From the NCBI GenBank assembly GCA_013368315.1, contig JAACJM010000056.1, forward strand, positions 186,001 through 250,000: a stretch of 64,000 nucleotides of DNA. The letters run 5' to 3'. A program made the translations under genes and the position numbers. Each line of letters begins with the position of its first letter. Position 1 is the stretch's first letter. Of the stretch, positions 1 through 10,191 are shown one piece after another. The stretch is from Tetrapyrgos nigripes (lineage: Eukaryota; Basidiomycota; Agaricomycetes; Agaricales; Campanellaceae). The notes under the pieces are model-generated. The model was not told where the DNA came from. It ran no database searches and saw nothing but the letters and a program-made list of their open reading frames with translations.

Positions 1-2933
1 TCACAGGCACGTATGGTAATTTTGAAATCATGCCCCTGCTTTGTCCAGGTGGTTTTGATAGATGCACCACCAGTCTCCTCGCCAGAGAGCGTTTCCGTAA
101 GAATAACACAGATGGTGAGTTGACCCTATAATTGTTCTCACTTTACTCATATGACGACTTGGCTTCAGAGGCTTCTCCGGGTTACTTTGCTCAGACAATG
201 GACAATGAGATCAAAATGGAAGCAACTTCGACAAGACGCGCCGGACTCGAAAGGTTCACTTTCCCCAAAGGATCGAAGCCGTATTTTGTTCTTGGTCAGG
301 ACTCAGAATTTTGTCCACTGATTCTTTAAGTAACTATCTCATATTCTGCCTTTAGACCTTGCAAACGATCTTCCCAATTCTTTCGCTGGCGGGCAGTTGA
401 ATATCGATCCGCAAAACGGCCGTATAACTATCAGTGGTTCATACGGATCCAGGTATATTTTCTATAGCTATGTCATGATATCTTTCGGTGTCTGATTATG
501 GACCTCGCATCCTCCAGTTTCGGGCCTACTTCGTTCAATTATAGGGCCTTCGCGTGCTACGATCTTCTTAACGGAAACCAACAGCTCGATGAGTATGGTG
601 TATGGACAGCTGATATGTATGTTATTCTTGTCTTGTCGGCACAAAATTGTTCTCATCTCGTCATTGTCCAGTCATGGTCTTGATGCAAAAGGACTGGGGC
701 TTACTCAACTCAATTACACTCGGAATTTGATTGGAGACCATTATCAGTCAGGCGCGCTATTTTCCTACAAGGGCACGCCCTCAACTATCACCATACGTGT
801 CGGAATATCCTTCATATCCACCGACCAAGCATGTTCCAACGCAGAAACTGAAGTAGGCTCCTCTTCCTTCGAGGACATCATGAACCAGAGCAAAGCACTG
901 TGGAACGAGAAGCTTAGCAAGATCGAGCTCGACATCGCCAATACCCCACCTAATGTGACAGAGATGCTCTATTCATCACTTTATCGCTCATTCCTCACTC
1001 CAGTGAGCAGTTCCGTCAATTTTTGTAAAACTTCTATTTGTTGATGCAATTTTCATATAGAACAATGCAACTGGCGAGGCGCAGGGACAGTTCCTCGGCA
1101 CGAGCTCCTTCTATTTCGATTCCCTGTATTGCAGGTCAGTCGTGGTGTCAAACATTCTGTTATCAAAGATCTGACGATGTTGCGCCGCAGTTGGGATACA
1201 GTATGTCTTTGTAGTATTCCAATGTCCTTTCGCTGATCATTTTGCCTAGTTCCGGACCTTTTATCCTCTCATGACTCTTCATTCGCCTGTGGAGTATTCC
1301 CAAATCTTAGACAGCTACATCGATGCATTCCGCAAGAGAGGTTGGATGCCTGAGTGCCGGTGTGTTTTCTTGACCTGCTCAAAAGCATAGACATAAAAAC
1401 TCACTTCTCGCTTCAAAGCGCCAACAACCTGCCAGGTTGGACGCAAGGAGGTTCGAGTGCTGACAATATTGCATCTCAGTTCGCTATCAACTACCATAAC
1501 GAGGCTCAGCGTCTGGGTATAGATTTGAACGAGCTCTATTCTGCTTTGCTAGCAGATGGTGATGTGAACCCTCCTGAATGGAATATTGAAGGAAGAGAGG
1601 TCAATGTTTACAAGTAAGTAGGAATTATCAATTAGTGATGCTTACCGACAATCTGGCTAGGCAATTTGGTTTTGTGCCGTTTGCTGTTCTTGACACAGGT
1701 AGCACTGGCCGTCAGACCAGGGAAGGTAGCAGGACTCTTGAAGTATTGCGAATCTTCTTTTCTTACTGCTTGAATTCTGACTGCTCTTGGTCCAGTACGC
1801 CTTTGAGGACTTCGGCATACGTCAAGTTGCCAAGCTTCTTGGTCATTCTGATGACGAAGAGAGGTATCTCAATCGTTCTTTGGTGAGTCTATCTGACATG
1901 AACCTTACGATTACTGTTACTGAACAGTAGTACTCTTTGTAGTTCTATCGCAATGTTTGGGATCCTTCAGTTGTGAGCGACGGTTTCAAAGGTTTGTGGT
2001 AATGTCATTTTTTTCGTAATGCAGACCGATAATTTCTTTACAGGATTCATGCAGAAACGTTTCTCCAATGGCACTTTTGCTTTCACTGATCCTGCCAACT
2101 GTTCGCCGAACGACAAAAACGAGAGCAGGTCTTGTTCTCTTCAGGGCGATAATGTGAACGGTTTCTACGAGAGTTCGTCTTGGGAGTACAGCTGGTATGC
2201 TCCCCATGACACTGCTCATTTAATTGAGCTTATGGGTGGCAATGTGGGTGTTGCTTAGCACCCTGACTATGCACATCTAACGAAACCTTCAGGAAACTTT
2301 CCTCGACCGTTTGGATCACTTCTTTGACAAAGGATATTATCTTGCCGGAAACGAACCATCATTCCAAACACCCATTGGATACCACTACGCAAATCAGCCA
2401 GCCAGGTCCGTCGATCGTGTTCGACAGGTTGTGTTCCAAAACTTTGGCATTAGTGCGTTTACCACAACGCTGTCTGTCCTAATAATCCTTTTCTAACGCG
2501 TCTCTCAGCGCCGGCGGGCCTTCCTGGTAACGACGATCAAGCTGCGATGGCCACACTCCTCATCTTCCATCTCCTTGGAATCTATCCCGTTCCTTCCACC
2601 TCTCAGTATCTTATCCTCTCTCCGTTCACACCGAAGTACACCATCCACAACTCGTTCTTGGGCACCTCCACTACCGTCACCGTCCAAGGCTTTGATGCTA
2701 ATTCAGTTAAAGAGACGATTCCCCGTGGTGCAGCTGCATATGTCAAGAGTGTCAGTATTAATGGGAAAGTCACAAGTGGACGATGCCACTTTGATTTCTA
2801 TGATGCGTTCCGTTTAGGCGGAAATATTAGCATCGAGGTCACTGCTAACAAGAGCAGCGTGAATAACTGTGGCGAGGGTGCAGGAGCGATTCCCGAAAGT
2901 TTGTCCACTGGCGGCTTTGCAACGCTTCGCTGA
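1..2933 (+). CDS. GH92 alpha-1,2-mannosidase-like glycosidase, 5' part outside the window
   Basis: Spliced pieces read continuously as a glycoside hydrolase family 92 protein, a family of calcium-dependent exo-alpha-mannosidases. The fragment begins inside the N-terminal beta domain (GTYGNFEIMPLLCPGGF, then a Cys/Arg-rich stretch). The catalytic (alpha/alpha)6 part follows: an ALWNEKLSKI segment near 895-930, SWDTFRTFYPL across an intron near 1190-1265, NNLPGWTQGG near 1425, GNEPSFQTP near 2350, and GNDDQ near 2530, which matches the family's conserved GNDD acidic motif. The last exon ends with a beta domain and a TGA at 2931-2933. At least eight short GT-AG introns interrupt it. I saw no frame break. 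The start and any signal peptide lie to the left. The protein is probably secreted, as relatives are; this is inference. Confidence 0.88.
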
Positions 2934-3926
2934 GGTGCGCGTTCGGTTGTGAGATATCCTGTTGATGATTGTTTTATTGTGTATTCAGCCAGCAACAATC
3001 TTTGACCAATGACGGACCAATGTATTTACGATAACATGACCAATGACTGTCGTTTGTATGAAACCTTGTATACCTAACCCGAAATCAAGTCCTGTCGCAG
3101 TGTCCACAGCTCATCGACTCACGTTAAGCTTGGTTGTTCCAAAACGTTTGCGTGCTTCTAGATATGATACCTGCACACGCCCGCTTCGAATACTAGGTTT
3201 CAGTTCAGCGCTGGAGCAACGACTAAAGTGGCAATCGCACACAAAACTTCAAAGCTCCAGTCAGCTTACATTGGTTTTTATTTTTTTTTTGCAGTAGCGT
3301 TATGTACTCGTAGGCCGCGAACCCACGGGATACAAGTAGCCTAGAATACAATGAGGTCCTTTCCGTGAAGCCAACTGCCGAAGAATAACCTGTACGGGTA
3401 TCTCTCCGAGGAAATGCTTTTACGCACTGCGTGTGGCAAATTAGTGGGAAGCAAGTGGGAAGCTGCTTTCCGACGGATACGATCGGCGTTCCGAGCCCCG
3501 GGCTGTGGCTGTGTCGTCCTTACATGGCAAGCCGGGCTTATACCTCTCCTACACGCACACCACGGCTTGAAATACCCTAGACTCCAGCTGGATTGAACAT
3601 CGAGGGTTGATGGCAACAAAATATTGGCGGCAGTAAATGGAAATGATCTGCAGCACAAGATGGAGGTCAACGCAGCTAACGGCGTAACGCCACTCCTTCA
3701 ACTTGGATTTGCTGGCTATGCCGACGGGATCACACATAGTAGGTAGTCAGATCAAGCAATGGCTTTTCCGAGTCGGGCAAATCTTCCTTTTTTTCAGTCT
3801 TCCTTGGCAACTCCTTAGATGTTCAATAGATGCTTCAACTATAAAAACCAGGGACATCGCGAGTTCAACTTCAACAGTTCTCTGTCCTATTAGTCTTCCT
3901 ACTCTAGCAACCTACACTCATTTCCG
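2934..3926. other. Intergenic region upstream of the first small secreted protein
   Basis: About 1 kb without a supportable gene. Open frames on either strand here are short and resemble no family I know. It should hold the GH92 3' end and the promoter of the secreted-protein gene at 3927, whose TATA box is listed separately. Confidence 0.5.
3840..3847 (+). promoter_or_regulatory. TATA box of small secreted protein gene 1
   Basis: TATAAAAA lies 80 bases before the ATG at 3927. The paralogous gene at 36738 has TATAAAAG in a comparable place. Confidence 0.6.
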
Positions 3927-4892
3927 ATGAAGTTCACTCTTTTGACTCTCTCTCTTGCCATGGTCAGCTCTACTTTGGCTGCCCCCGCTCCCGTCGAAGA
4001 GCCAGTCCAGCTTTCCGCTCGGGCACCAAACCCTGGCGAATGCGTTTCCATCTTCAAGTTCGATCGTGGCACCTACCACAACGTTTTTGACCAAGCCTGC
4101 GTCAATCTTGTTAGTTTTCACACTATCTATCAGTCATTTTATACCTCTGACAACTGATCATCCTACAGGTTGAGAGCTGCAGATTCTCCGTCGCCAAGTT
4201 GAACAGCTCTGACATCTGGACATTCAAACCTTGTGTCGCTGCTGCTACCTGCCAGGTATTCTCGTTCTCTTTCCGGTCGCTGCGCAAGCAACGAGTCTAA
4301 CAATAACTCATTTTTTGTAGGGCACTAATCTCCTCGTTGACATGGTTCAATGTACCAGCGGTGGTGAAAATGTTCCCGAAGCTTCACAGACTAATAGCTT
4401 GAACTACAACGTAACCTATTTCTCATATCCTTATATCATGGCCCCAGCTTACAAAAAGGTTTTTTACAGATCTACGCCGGAATCGTTGGTGACTGTGCTT
4501 GGCAAGAAGGTGAGTAACCGTAATCCTTACTCGAAGTAAAGCGAGTGACGGTCTATGTCAGGTGGTTGCCCCATCACCCAACAGGTATGAAAGCTTGATT
4601 GATGCGTGGTGCTAGAACACGAACTTATTGATGGCTTTATATCAACACAGAACTACATCGACTTCATCTTCAGTACCTTAGGTGAAATCGACACCAACGC
4701 TTGGCCTGAGTGAGTCATTCTCCTTTTCCCCAAGCAAGTTTCCAACTAAGCTGACTGTACTTGTACCACTTTCTTTCCAGCGTGAACAACGTTATCAACA
4801 ACTGGTGGACGTCTATCAAGGACTGGACCGCTACTGGCGAAACCGTCCCTTACTTGAACTTCAACGACTGGTTGCGCTTCTCCAGCTCATAA
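3927..4892 (+). CDS. Small secreted eight-cysteine protein, copy 1
   Basis: Seven exons (3927-4109, 4169-4255, 4321-4410, 4470-4509, 4562-4584, 4651-4709, 4781-4892) give 197 residues. Residues 1-18 are a signal peptide (MKFTLLTLSLAMVSSTLA), followed by a short APAPVEEPVQLSAR stretch that could be a propeptide. The mature part has eight cysteines, for example in YHNVFDQACVNL, AAATCQG, GDCAWQEGGCP. It ends in a Trp/Asn-rich tail with NNVINNWW and YLNFNDWLRF. I recognise no enzyme domain. The exon pattern and cysteines are the same in the paralogue at 36738-37735. Two exons are tiny (40 and 23 bases). It is probably an extracellular, disulfide-bonded protein of unknown function. Confidence 0.85.
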
Positions 4893-5459
4893 ATCTGAGT
4901 GTACACCCTCAGTAGGAACGTCGTCTATGACGCTTCATGATCGACTACTCTCGATCTTGCAAAAATCACTCACACTCTTTGGCTCTATAAGTATCTACGC
5001 TCGTTTTATATATCGTGGCAATAAATGGTTTTTATGCAACACGTCTCGAGTGATACGGATCTTCAGAGGATGTCTTCACCCTTGGCCGTGAGCCTGAGTT
5101 CCATGCGAACTTTTCCGCTCCCATCCACACTAATACTTTCGTTTTTTCTTTTCTCTGTCAGATAGATAGATAGATAGATAGATAGATATACACGGCGTGG
5201 TCCTCTACGAACATGCCGGGTGTAAACGCAGTATAGCCCACCATGGCGTACGTCTACTCTAATTTCCTTACCAATGAAATTGAGCACGTCATCTTCGTGA
5301 CGGTAGTCCCACGGCAGGTGATTAGATCAGGGACTTACAGAGCCAAAACGGGGTCGTCGAATCCTGTTTGATGATGGGCAAAAAATACGAGACTATGGTA
5401 TAAGAGATGGTAATAGAATGTGGGAGTGAGGTTGAGCTAAGGTGATTTGATAGAGGTGC
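4893..5459. other. Gene-free region after small secreted protein 1
   Basis: Holds the 3' untranslated part of the preceding gene and a GATA microsatellite. Nothing else is recognisable before the reverse-transcriptase relic begins near 5460. Confidence 0.5.
5161..5188. repeat. (GATA)7 microsatellite
   Basis: Seven uninterrupted GATA units in non-coding sequence. Confidence 0.9.
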
Positions 5460-6087
5460 AGTATTATGGAGGGAGGGAATAGATGGGCTTGGAATAGAAG
5501 ATTTCGAGAATGTCATAGACAAAATTTGCAACAATGTCAATACTATCGTAGTGGAAGATGATTTTGTGAAGAAAGTGTAGTGCGTTGCGACTGTCAAAGC
5601 CATTGTGATCAGGTAGATGGGGGTGGAACAGGGATCAGCGTGTAATTGTCGTCTGTCGGATGTCAATAATCTCCTGAGAGGATCGGCAGAGCAAGAGGGC
5701 ATGCTCGGGAGACTCTACTTCTTGTTTGCAGAGGTGACAGAGACGCAATTCTTGGGACTGGGGGTTGATACCGGGAGCCACGTCTGAGGAGTTCAAGAGC
5801 TAGATGATGGTCACTGAGCAGGAGTCTCGTCAGGGCTTTTCTATGGCGCGGGTCTATGACTCGGAGATAATGTCTATCTACATAGAATCTGGATTATTCT
5901 CTAGGAAGGGGTTCGAGCCGTCCATGTAGTAAATAGAGACGAGTAGATTGATCAATTTCCCCTGTAGTGAGCGCTTGGCATGTGTGTCAATACGTTTGAT
6001 GATGTTGCCAATTGATTGGGGTGTGGGGGAGGCGTCGATGGGAAGAGAAAGACCTGTGAGGATGTCAAGGGCACAGTATAAATTGCC

Positions 6088-6095
6088 CAGTCAAT
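6088..6095. repeat. Left 8-bp target-site duplication of the MITE
   Basis: CAGTCAAT directly abuts the left terminal inverted repeat and is repeated exactly at 6516-6523. Confidence 0.85.
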
Positions 6096-6515
6096 CAAGG
6101 GGGAGGCAGGTTTCAAAAATTTGCATGGGGGTCGAAAAAAATTTTAGCACCACCTGGAGTACCCCCTCCCCCTCCACCTGCCTTATATAGTATATCTACA
6201 GTCACATGACAGATAGATAAGATACTATAAGCCCTAACCCTAACCTGATACTGCCAAAAAGAGAAGAGATAAGCTGTCCAGGCTCACCTCAACTCTACTT
6301 GTGATAAGTATTTGTTGCGTATTTGCACCTTCTTGCAGAATAGATAGCCAAAAAAAGGTGGGAAAGTCTTTTGAAATTGCACAACTATAGGTAATTACCA
6401 AAAAACAAGCCCAAAATACCTTATTTTAGGTGCAGTCAGAAAAATTTTTGGGCAGACCTGACCCCCCCCTCCCCCCCTACCCTATGTGCCAGATATGCAG
6501 TCCGCCTCCCCCTTG
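6096..6515. mobile_element. 420-bp hAT-like MITE inserted in the reverse-transcriptase relic
   Basis: The element starts with CAAGGGGGAGGC and ends with its exact reverse complement, GCCTCCCCCTTG (6504-6515). The inverted match continues imperfectly inward (C-rich blocks, AAAATTTT motifs). It is flanked by the perfect 8-bp direct repeat CAGTCAAT. No open frame fits a transposase, so it is non-autonomous. Removing the element and one repeat copy rejoins the reverse-transcriptase frame with no shift (FHQKKSN, stop, LGNLYCAL). An 8-bp duplication and CAAGG-type ends fit the hAT superfamily. It carries a short telomere-like block at 6232-6245. Confidence 0.82.
6232..6245. repeat. Telomere-like CCCTAA repeats inside the MITE
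   Basis: CCCTAACCCTAACC, about 2.3 units of the complement of TTAGGG. Confidence 0.7.
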
Positions 6516-6523
6516 CAGTCAAT
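6516..6523. repeat. Right 8-bp target-site duplication of the MITE
   Basis: CAGTCAAT directly follows the right terminal inverted repeat. Confidence 0.85.
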
Positions 6524-6963
6524 TGGATTTCTTTTGGTGGAATAGTGAGATGCAGGATTGAATGGCGATTTTTGCATAATGGGTAGGGTCTCTCCGAGTC
6601 GATAGGATGTACTGAAGATAGCGCAATGCAAGGATGATTCGACGATACCAGAGTGGCAGGATTGCAAGTTCCGTGAACAAAGGACTGCTGACTGAGATTA
6701 GGAAGCTATACAATGCATATTCTAGGATCCTGTCAATATTTAGCGGTATACCCGTTGCGCCCCAGGTCTACGTTCACTCTTAGTCAGGGAGTCTTTCAGT
6801 ACCCTCACAGTTAACACTGGCTCATCATTTCGCGCGGCGGGAACGAGCTCCGATTTTACCAACCAAAAAAGAGGCTCCGGGGCGATGGACACGGTGACAC
6901 GGTCAGACGTACGGTAAACTACACACTAAAAACACCGCTTTGCCGCGTACCATGATGTACACT

Positions 6964-6969
6964 TATAAA
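6964..6969 (+). promoter_or_regulatory. TATA box of the PaiB-like gene
   Basis: TATAAA lies about 45 bases before the ATG at 7014. Confidence 0.5.
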
Positions 6970-7013
6970 GGCTCAAGAGAGCCTCGTACTACATTGCCAG
7001 AACAACATACCAG

Positions 7014-7784
7014 ATGTACCTCCGAGCAGTATACGCAGAACAAGACATTCCTACACTCCGAGCTTTCATTCGCCAAAATCCCCTAGGCATCCTCACGACT
7101 GCCATCCAATCCAGCTCTCTTTCTGATCACTTCATCCAATCCAGTCATCTCCCCTTCCTTCTCGACGTCTCTGACGATGAAAGTCCAACGGAATTGGGCA
7201 AATTACGCGCACATATGGCTCGTGCAAACCCTCAAGCAAAGGCTATGATTGCAGACTTGACTAGGGCAGATTCCACTTCGTTAAAGACCCTTTCCAAAGA
7301 AGTCCTCATTCTATTCAACGGACCCGTTCATCACTATGTTACACCCAAATTCTACAAAGAGACTAAACCCACGACGGGTAAAGTCGCGCCAACGTGGAAT
7401 TACGCTGCTGTCCAAGTCTACGGACGGGCTACTATCTATCACGATACTCACGACGACGAGACAGATGCATTCATATCACGAGCCATATCCGATTTGACTC
7501 TCTTTTCTGAAAGGACTCAGACGGGTAGGGGTGTGGAGCACGGAGAACCATGGGTTGTAGAGGACGCCCCAGAGAAGTTTGTTGGGTTGTTAAAAAAGGC
7601 GATTGTTGGGATAGAGATTGAGATTACAGATATTGATGGAAAATGGAAGATGAGCCAAGAAATGAAGGGAGGCGATCATGAGGGTGTGATTGAAGGATTT
7701 GAGGCGATGGAGAGTGAAGTTGGAAAGGCCATGGCGGATATTGTGCGCGAGAGAGGGAAGCTTGCGGGCGAGAGGAAGGTTTAG
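7014..7784 (+). CDS. PaiB-like FMN-binding protein
   Basis: A single exon encodes 256 residues across the whole FMN_bind_2 (PaiB) fold, a flavin-binding split-barrel family. The motifs follow the family in order: SHLPFLLD (near residue 44), LRAHMARANPQAK (60-75), VLILFNGPVHHYVTP (95-112), VAPTWNYAAVQVYGRATIYHD (121-143), and near the C-terminus KMSQEMKGGDHEGVIEGFEA. In bacilli PaiB is linked to control of sporulation and proteases. In fungi the role is unknown, and a flavin-dependent redox or regulatory protein is the safest reading. No signal peptide or membrane segment is present, so it is probably cytosolic. It has no introns, unlike its neighbours. The 3' end faces the GMC pseudogene. Confidence 0.88.
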   Translation: MYLRAVYAEQDIPTLRAFIRQNPLGILTTAIQSSSLSDHFIQSSHLPFLLDVSDDESPTELGKLRAHMARANPQAKAMIADLTRADSTSLKTLSKEVLILFNGPVHHYVTPKFYKETKPTTGKVAPTWNYAAVQVYGRATIYHDTHDDETDAFISRAISDLTLFSERTQTGRGVEHGEPWVVEDAPEKFVGLLKKAIVGIEIEITDIDGKWKMSQEMKGGDHEGVIEGFEAMESEVGKAMADIVRERGKLAGERKV

Positions 7785-7953
7785 GCTATAATTCCGCAGA
7801 TGAGGATTTGGAAGGGTCTGCGGCTGCTGTTCTGTCTATACTACTACACACAGCTAGCTTTCTCGTAATAGAGTATGCATTACTGTGTTAGCAATTCGTA
7901 GTTGTTCGACGTCAAGTGGATTACATTTGATTAAACAAGAGAGTCAGAGGGAC

Positions 7954-9643
7954 CTAAGCTTCATCTTCATCTTGTGCATCGTCCAAATCCCAACTGGCCT
8001 TGATCAAGTGAGCGCCTCGTTCGGCAACCATGAACGTGGGTCCCATCGTATGTCCCGCTGGTATTCTGGGCTACATTAAAGAAGGAAAACATTAAGAAAA
8101 GAGTCATCAGTCAGTCAAGCAACCAGAGTACATAGTGAAAAGCGGCTCACCATCACAGACGAATCAACAACCCTCAACCCCTGCGCTCCCTTCACCCTCA
8201 AATCTGGAACTGGCACCTTTCGGACTCATCGAAGCCGTTCCGACCGAATGCACCGATGATCCTAGATTACCCCGAATCCACATTTCCAGCTCTTCGTCAG
8301 TGGCAGTCGTGATATTGATAACACTGACTATTGCCGACGAAACGAGAAACCCATCAAAGATGTCTGCATGTTTTTCGATAAAGCGCGTAATGTTGCGCAT
8401 GCCTTCTCCAAGAACAAAGAGATCGAAATCTGAAGAGAGGAGGTTGAGGTTGATGATGGGGTGGTCGAAAGGGTTGGAAGAGGCCAGAGTGACGGAGCCG
8501 CCTGATCAGAATTGGGATGCGATGAGTTTGGATGCATAGTGGTATTGTATTATTGAACAACTCACGAGAAGCAGGAGAGACAAGTGAGGGACTTATACTA
8601 ACGAACTTATTAGTCGAATTTGACGGGATGATAAGGCCAGAATCCTATTTGATATCTTTGAGGTCAGCTACGAAGATTATTCCGATATGGCGTAACTGAC
8701 CATGATAACCCACTCAATAATAAAGGGTAGTCACTCACCAACCCCTAGTTGATTTCCAGCGTTATAATCAAGCACGAAAGGAAATTCTGAACCATCTGCT
8801 TGACTAGCCTTGATGACGAGATCCTCAAATTTATGTCGATATCCAGAAAGACTGACAGAGTTGATTCCACTAAAACCGTGCGCGGAAGGATCAAATTCCC
8901 CTGTAGTGTCATGTCTGTCAGAGGGTTGAGTGAAATGTTCATTCTGAGATAGAAAATGCAATGGAGCAGTCTGATTCAGCCAAGAGCAAGTGTCAATGAT
9001 GATAGGTAGACTCACCATACGAATAAAAGTCTGCATATTATCCAAGACCATCCTGAATCTCCTGTGAGGGCTGCATAACGATCCCAGTCATCAGAACTGC
9101 CCCGAGTGTACGCCATCCAATCTACCATGAAGCAATGAGTTTCCAACACAGCATTATTCAGAGAGCCTGGCTTACTGATAGAGCTGCTACCCCCCAACAC
9201 AAAGCCTCTCGTATATGGAAAGGTCAGATTTCCTGGGCCCAAAAGAGCCGTGTAATTCCAGTCCACCCTTGAGCCAGTTAATTGGTAGTACAACCCGGGA
9301 ACAGTCAGTTCGAAAATGCCTTCATTACTGGTCAAAGAGTAGAGTAAGGCATCACATTGGCAATAAACAAGATACGCACTCACGATCCACCTGCTTCCAA
9401 GACCAAAACAGAGATATTGGGATCTTCCGAAAGACGATTGGCGACGACGCTTCCAGCGGTCCCTCCTGCAACTTCGTGAGAAAATGAGGGTCAACGATGC
9501 AGAGACTATAACGCACCCCCTACGATGATAAAATCGTAATCTTGTCTTGGAAGCTTGCGAAAATCTTCAAAGACAGCACCCAAGCATAGCACAGGGAGAA
9601 GGAACAGAGCAATGAACTGAGAGAAAGTGGCTTGAGGAGCCAT
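7954..9643 (-). pseudogene. GMC oxidoreductase (aryl-alcohol-oxidase type), broken copy
   Basis: Reading down from the ATG at 9643 gives a signal peptide (MAPQATFSQFIALFLLPVL), then DYDFIIVGG spliced to [14 protein letters not shown], the FAD-binding Rossmann motif. [41 protein letters not shown] and LDYNAGNQLGVG follow. The gene is then damaged in three places. A one-base loss after GDSGWSW, near 9043, shifts the frame. The central 200 or so residues after GNQLGVG are gone, replaced by about 200 bases (8545-8745) without GMC sequence. A small deletion near 8210 removes the usual WGVVDP after MSPKGAS and shifts the frame again. The tail (DLRVKGAQGLRVVDSSV, PRIPAGHTMG) is still legible. Intact relatives lie at 50976-53310 and 53862-56277. 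Confidence 0.82.
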
Positions 9644-10191
9644 TATACTCGTATTTGGATGCCATTTCTAGGATCCTGTTAAGTAATGGTTCAAAAACTG
9701 TACCTAGTTCGTTAGAAGACTTCCATATGCACACAGATTGTTTACGGCACAGCCTCTTCCCTCCATAATCCAGGATGTGCTCACCAGTGGGGGTACGGGA
9801 AGCCATTGCGTAAATCTGTTCGTCGTGTTTAGGGCGAAAACGAAAATGGAACGACAAACCCCGTTCTGACAAGTGGTAGCCCCGAGCCCGGGCTGAAGCG
9901 CTGACGCTCCATGCATTCTGTCCTTTTGCATTTTTTTAGGACTGCGTACCCTCATGATTTGTACAGTTGCCGTCGAATCAAGTATGCAGCAAATGTCATC
10001 ATGGATCATATCTCATTCAGAGACCAATCGGTCTTTTCCCCAAATTCTCAGCAGGGTCGCGATGCGAGTCACTCAAGAGTCACGACTCACCGGTCTTCAG
10101 GGGGAAGTGTACAAAGCTCTATCGTGGGGATTTCCTTTAAGGAACTCTTGAAAGACCCCATGCATAGGTATTGGCGATAATACTTGCACAG
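9644..10191. other. Gene-free region between the GMC pseudogene and the permease
   Basis: Upstream of the GMC pseudogene and downstream of the permease stop. No coding signal or repeat was recognised. Confidence 0.5.

Larger units (their letters stand above)
5460..6775 (-). pseudogene. Decayed reverse transcriptase of a non-LTR-type retroelement, C-terminal part
   Basis: On the minus strand the conserved C-terminal half of mushroom reverse-transcriptase proteins can be followed in pieces: IPLNIDRILEYALYSFLIS (near 6760-6700), YRRIILALRYLQYIL, LGNLYCALDILTG (near 6085-6050), HYLRVIDPRHRKALTRLLL (near 5865-5805), a zinc-knuckle-like LCHLCKQEVESPEHALLLC (near 5745-5690), and FVYDILEIFYSKPIYS (near 5520-5480). 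It is broken by a TGA where a Trp is expected at about 6522, a TAG near 5880, at least two frameshifts (near 5750 and 5640) and the 420-bp element inserted at 6096-6515. The N-terminal polymerase part is not visible. This is dead transposon sequence. Confidence 0.8.

Noticed and set aside
3341..3670. Minus-strand frame of 109 residues upstream of the first secreted protein
   Set aside because: No family resemblance, splice support or promoter; probably chance.
5322..5702. Minus-strand frame of 126 residues
   Set aside because: It runs out of frame across the reverse-transcriptase relic; the conserved residues lie in the other two frames.
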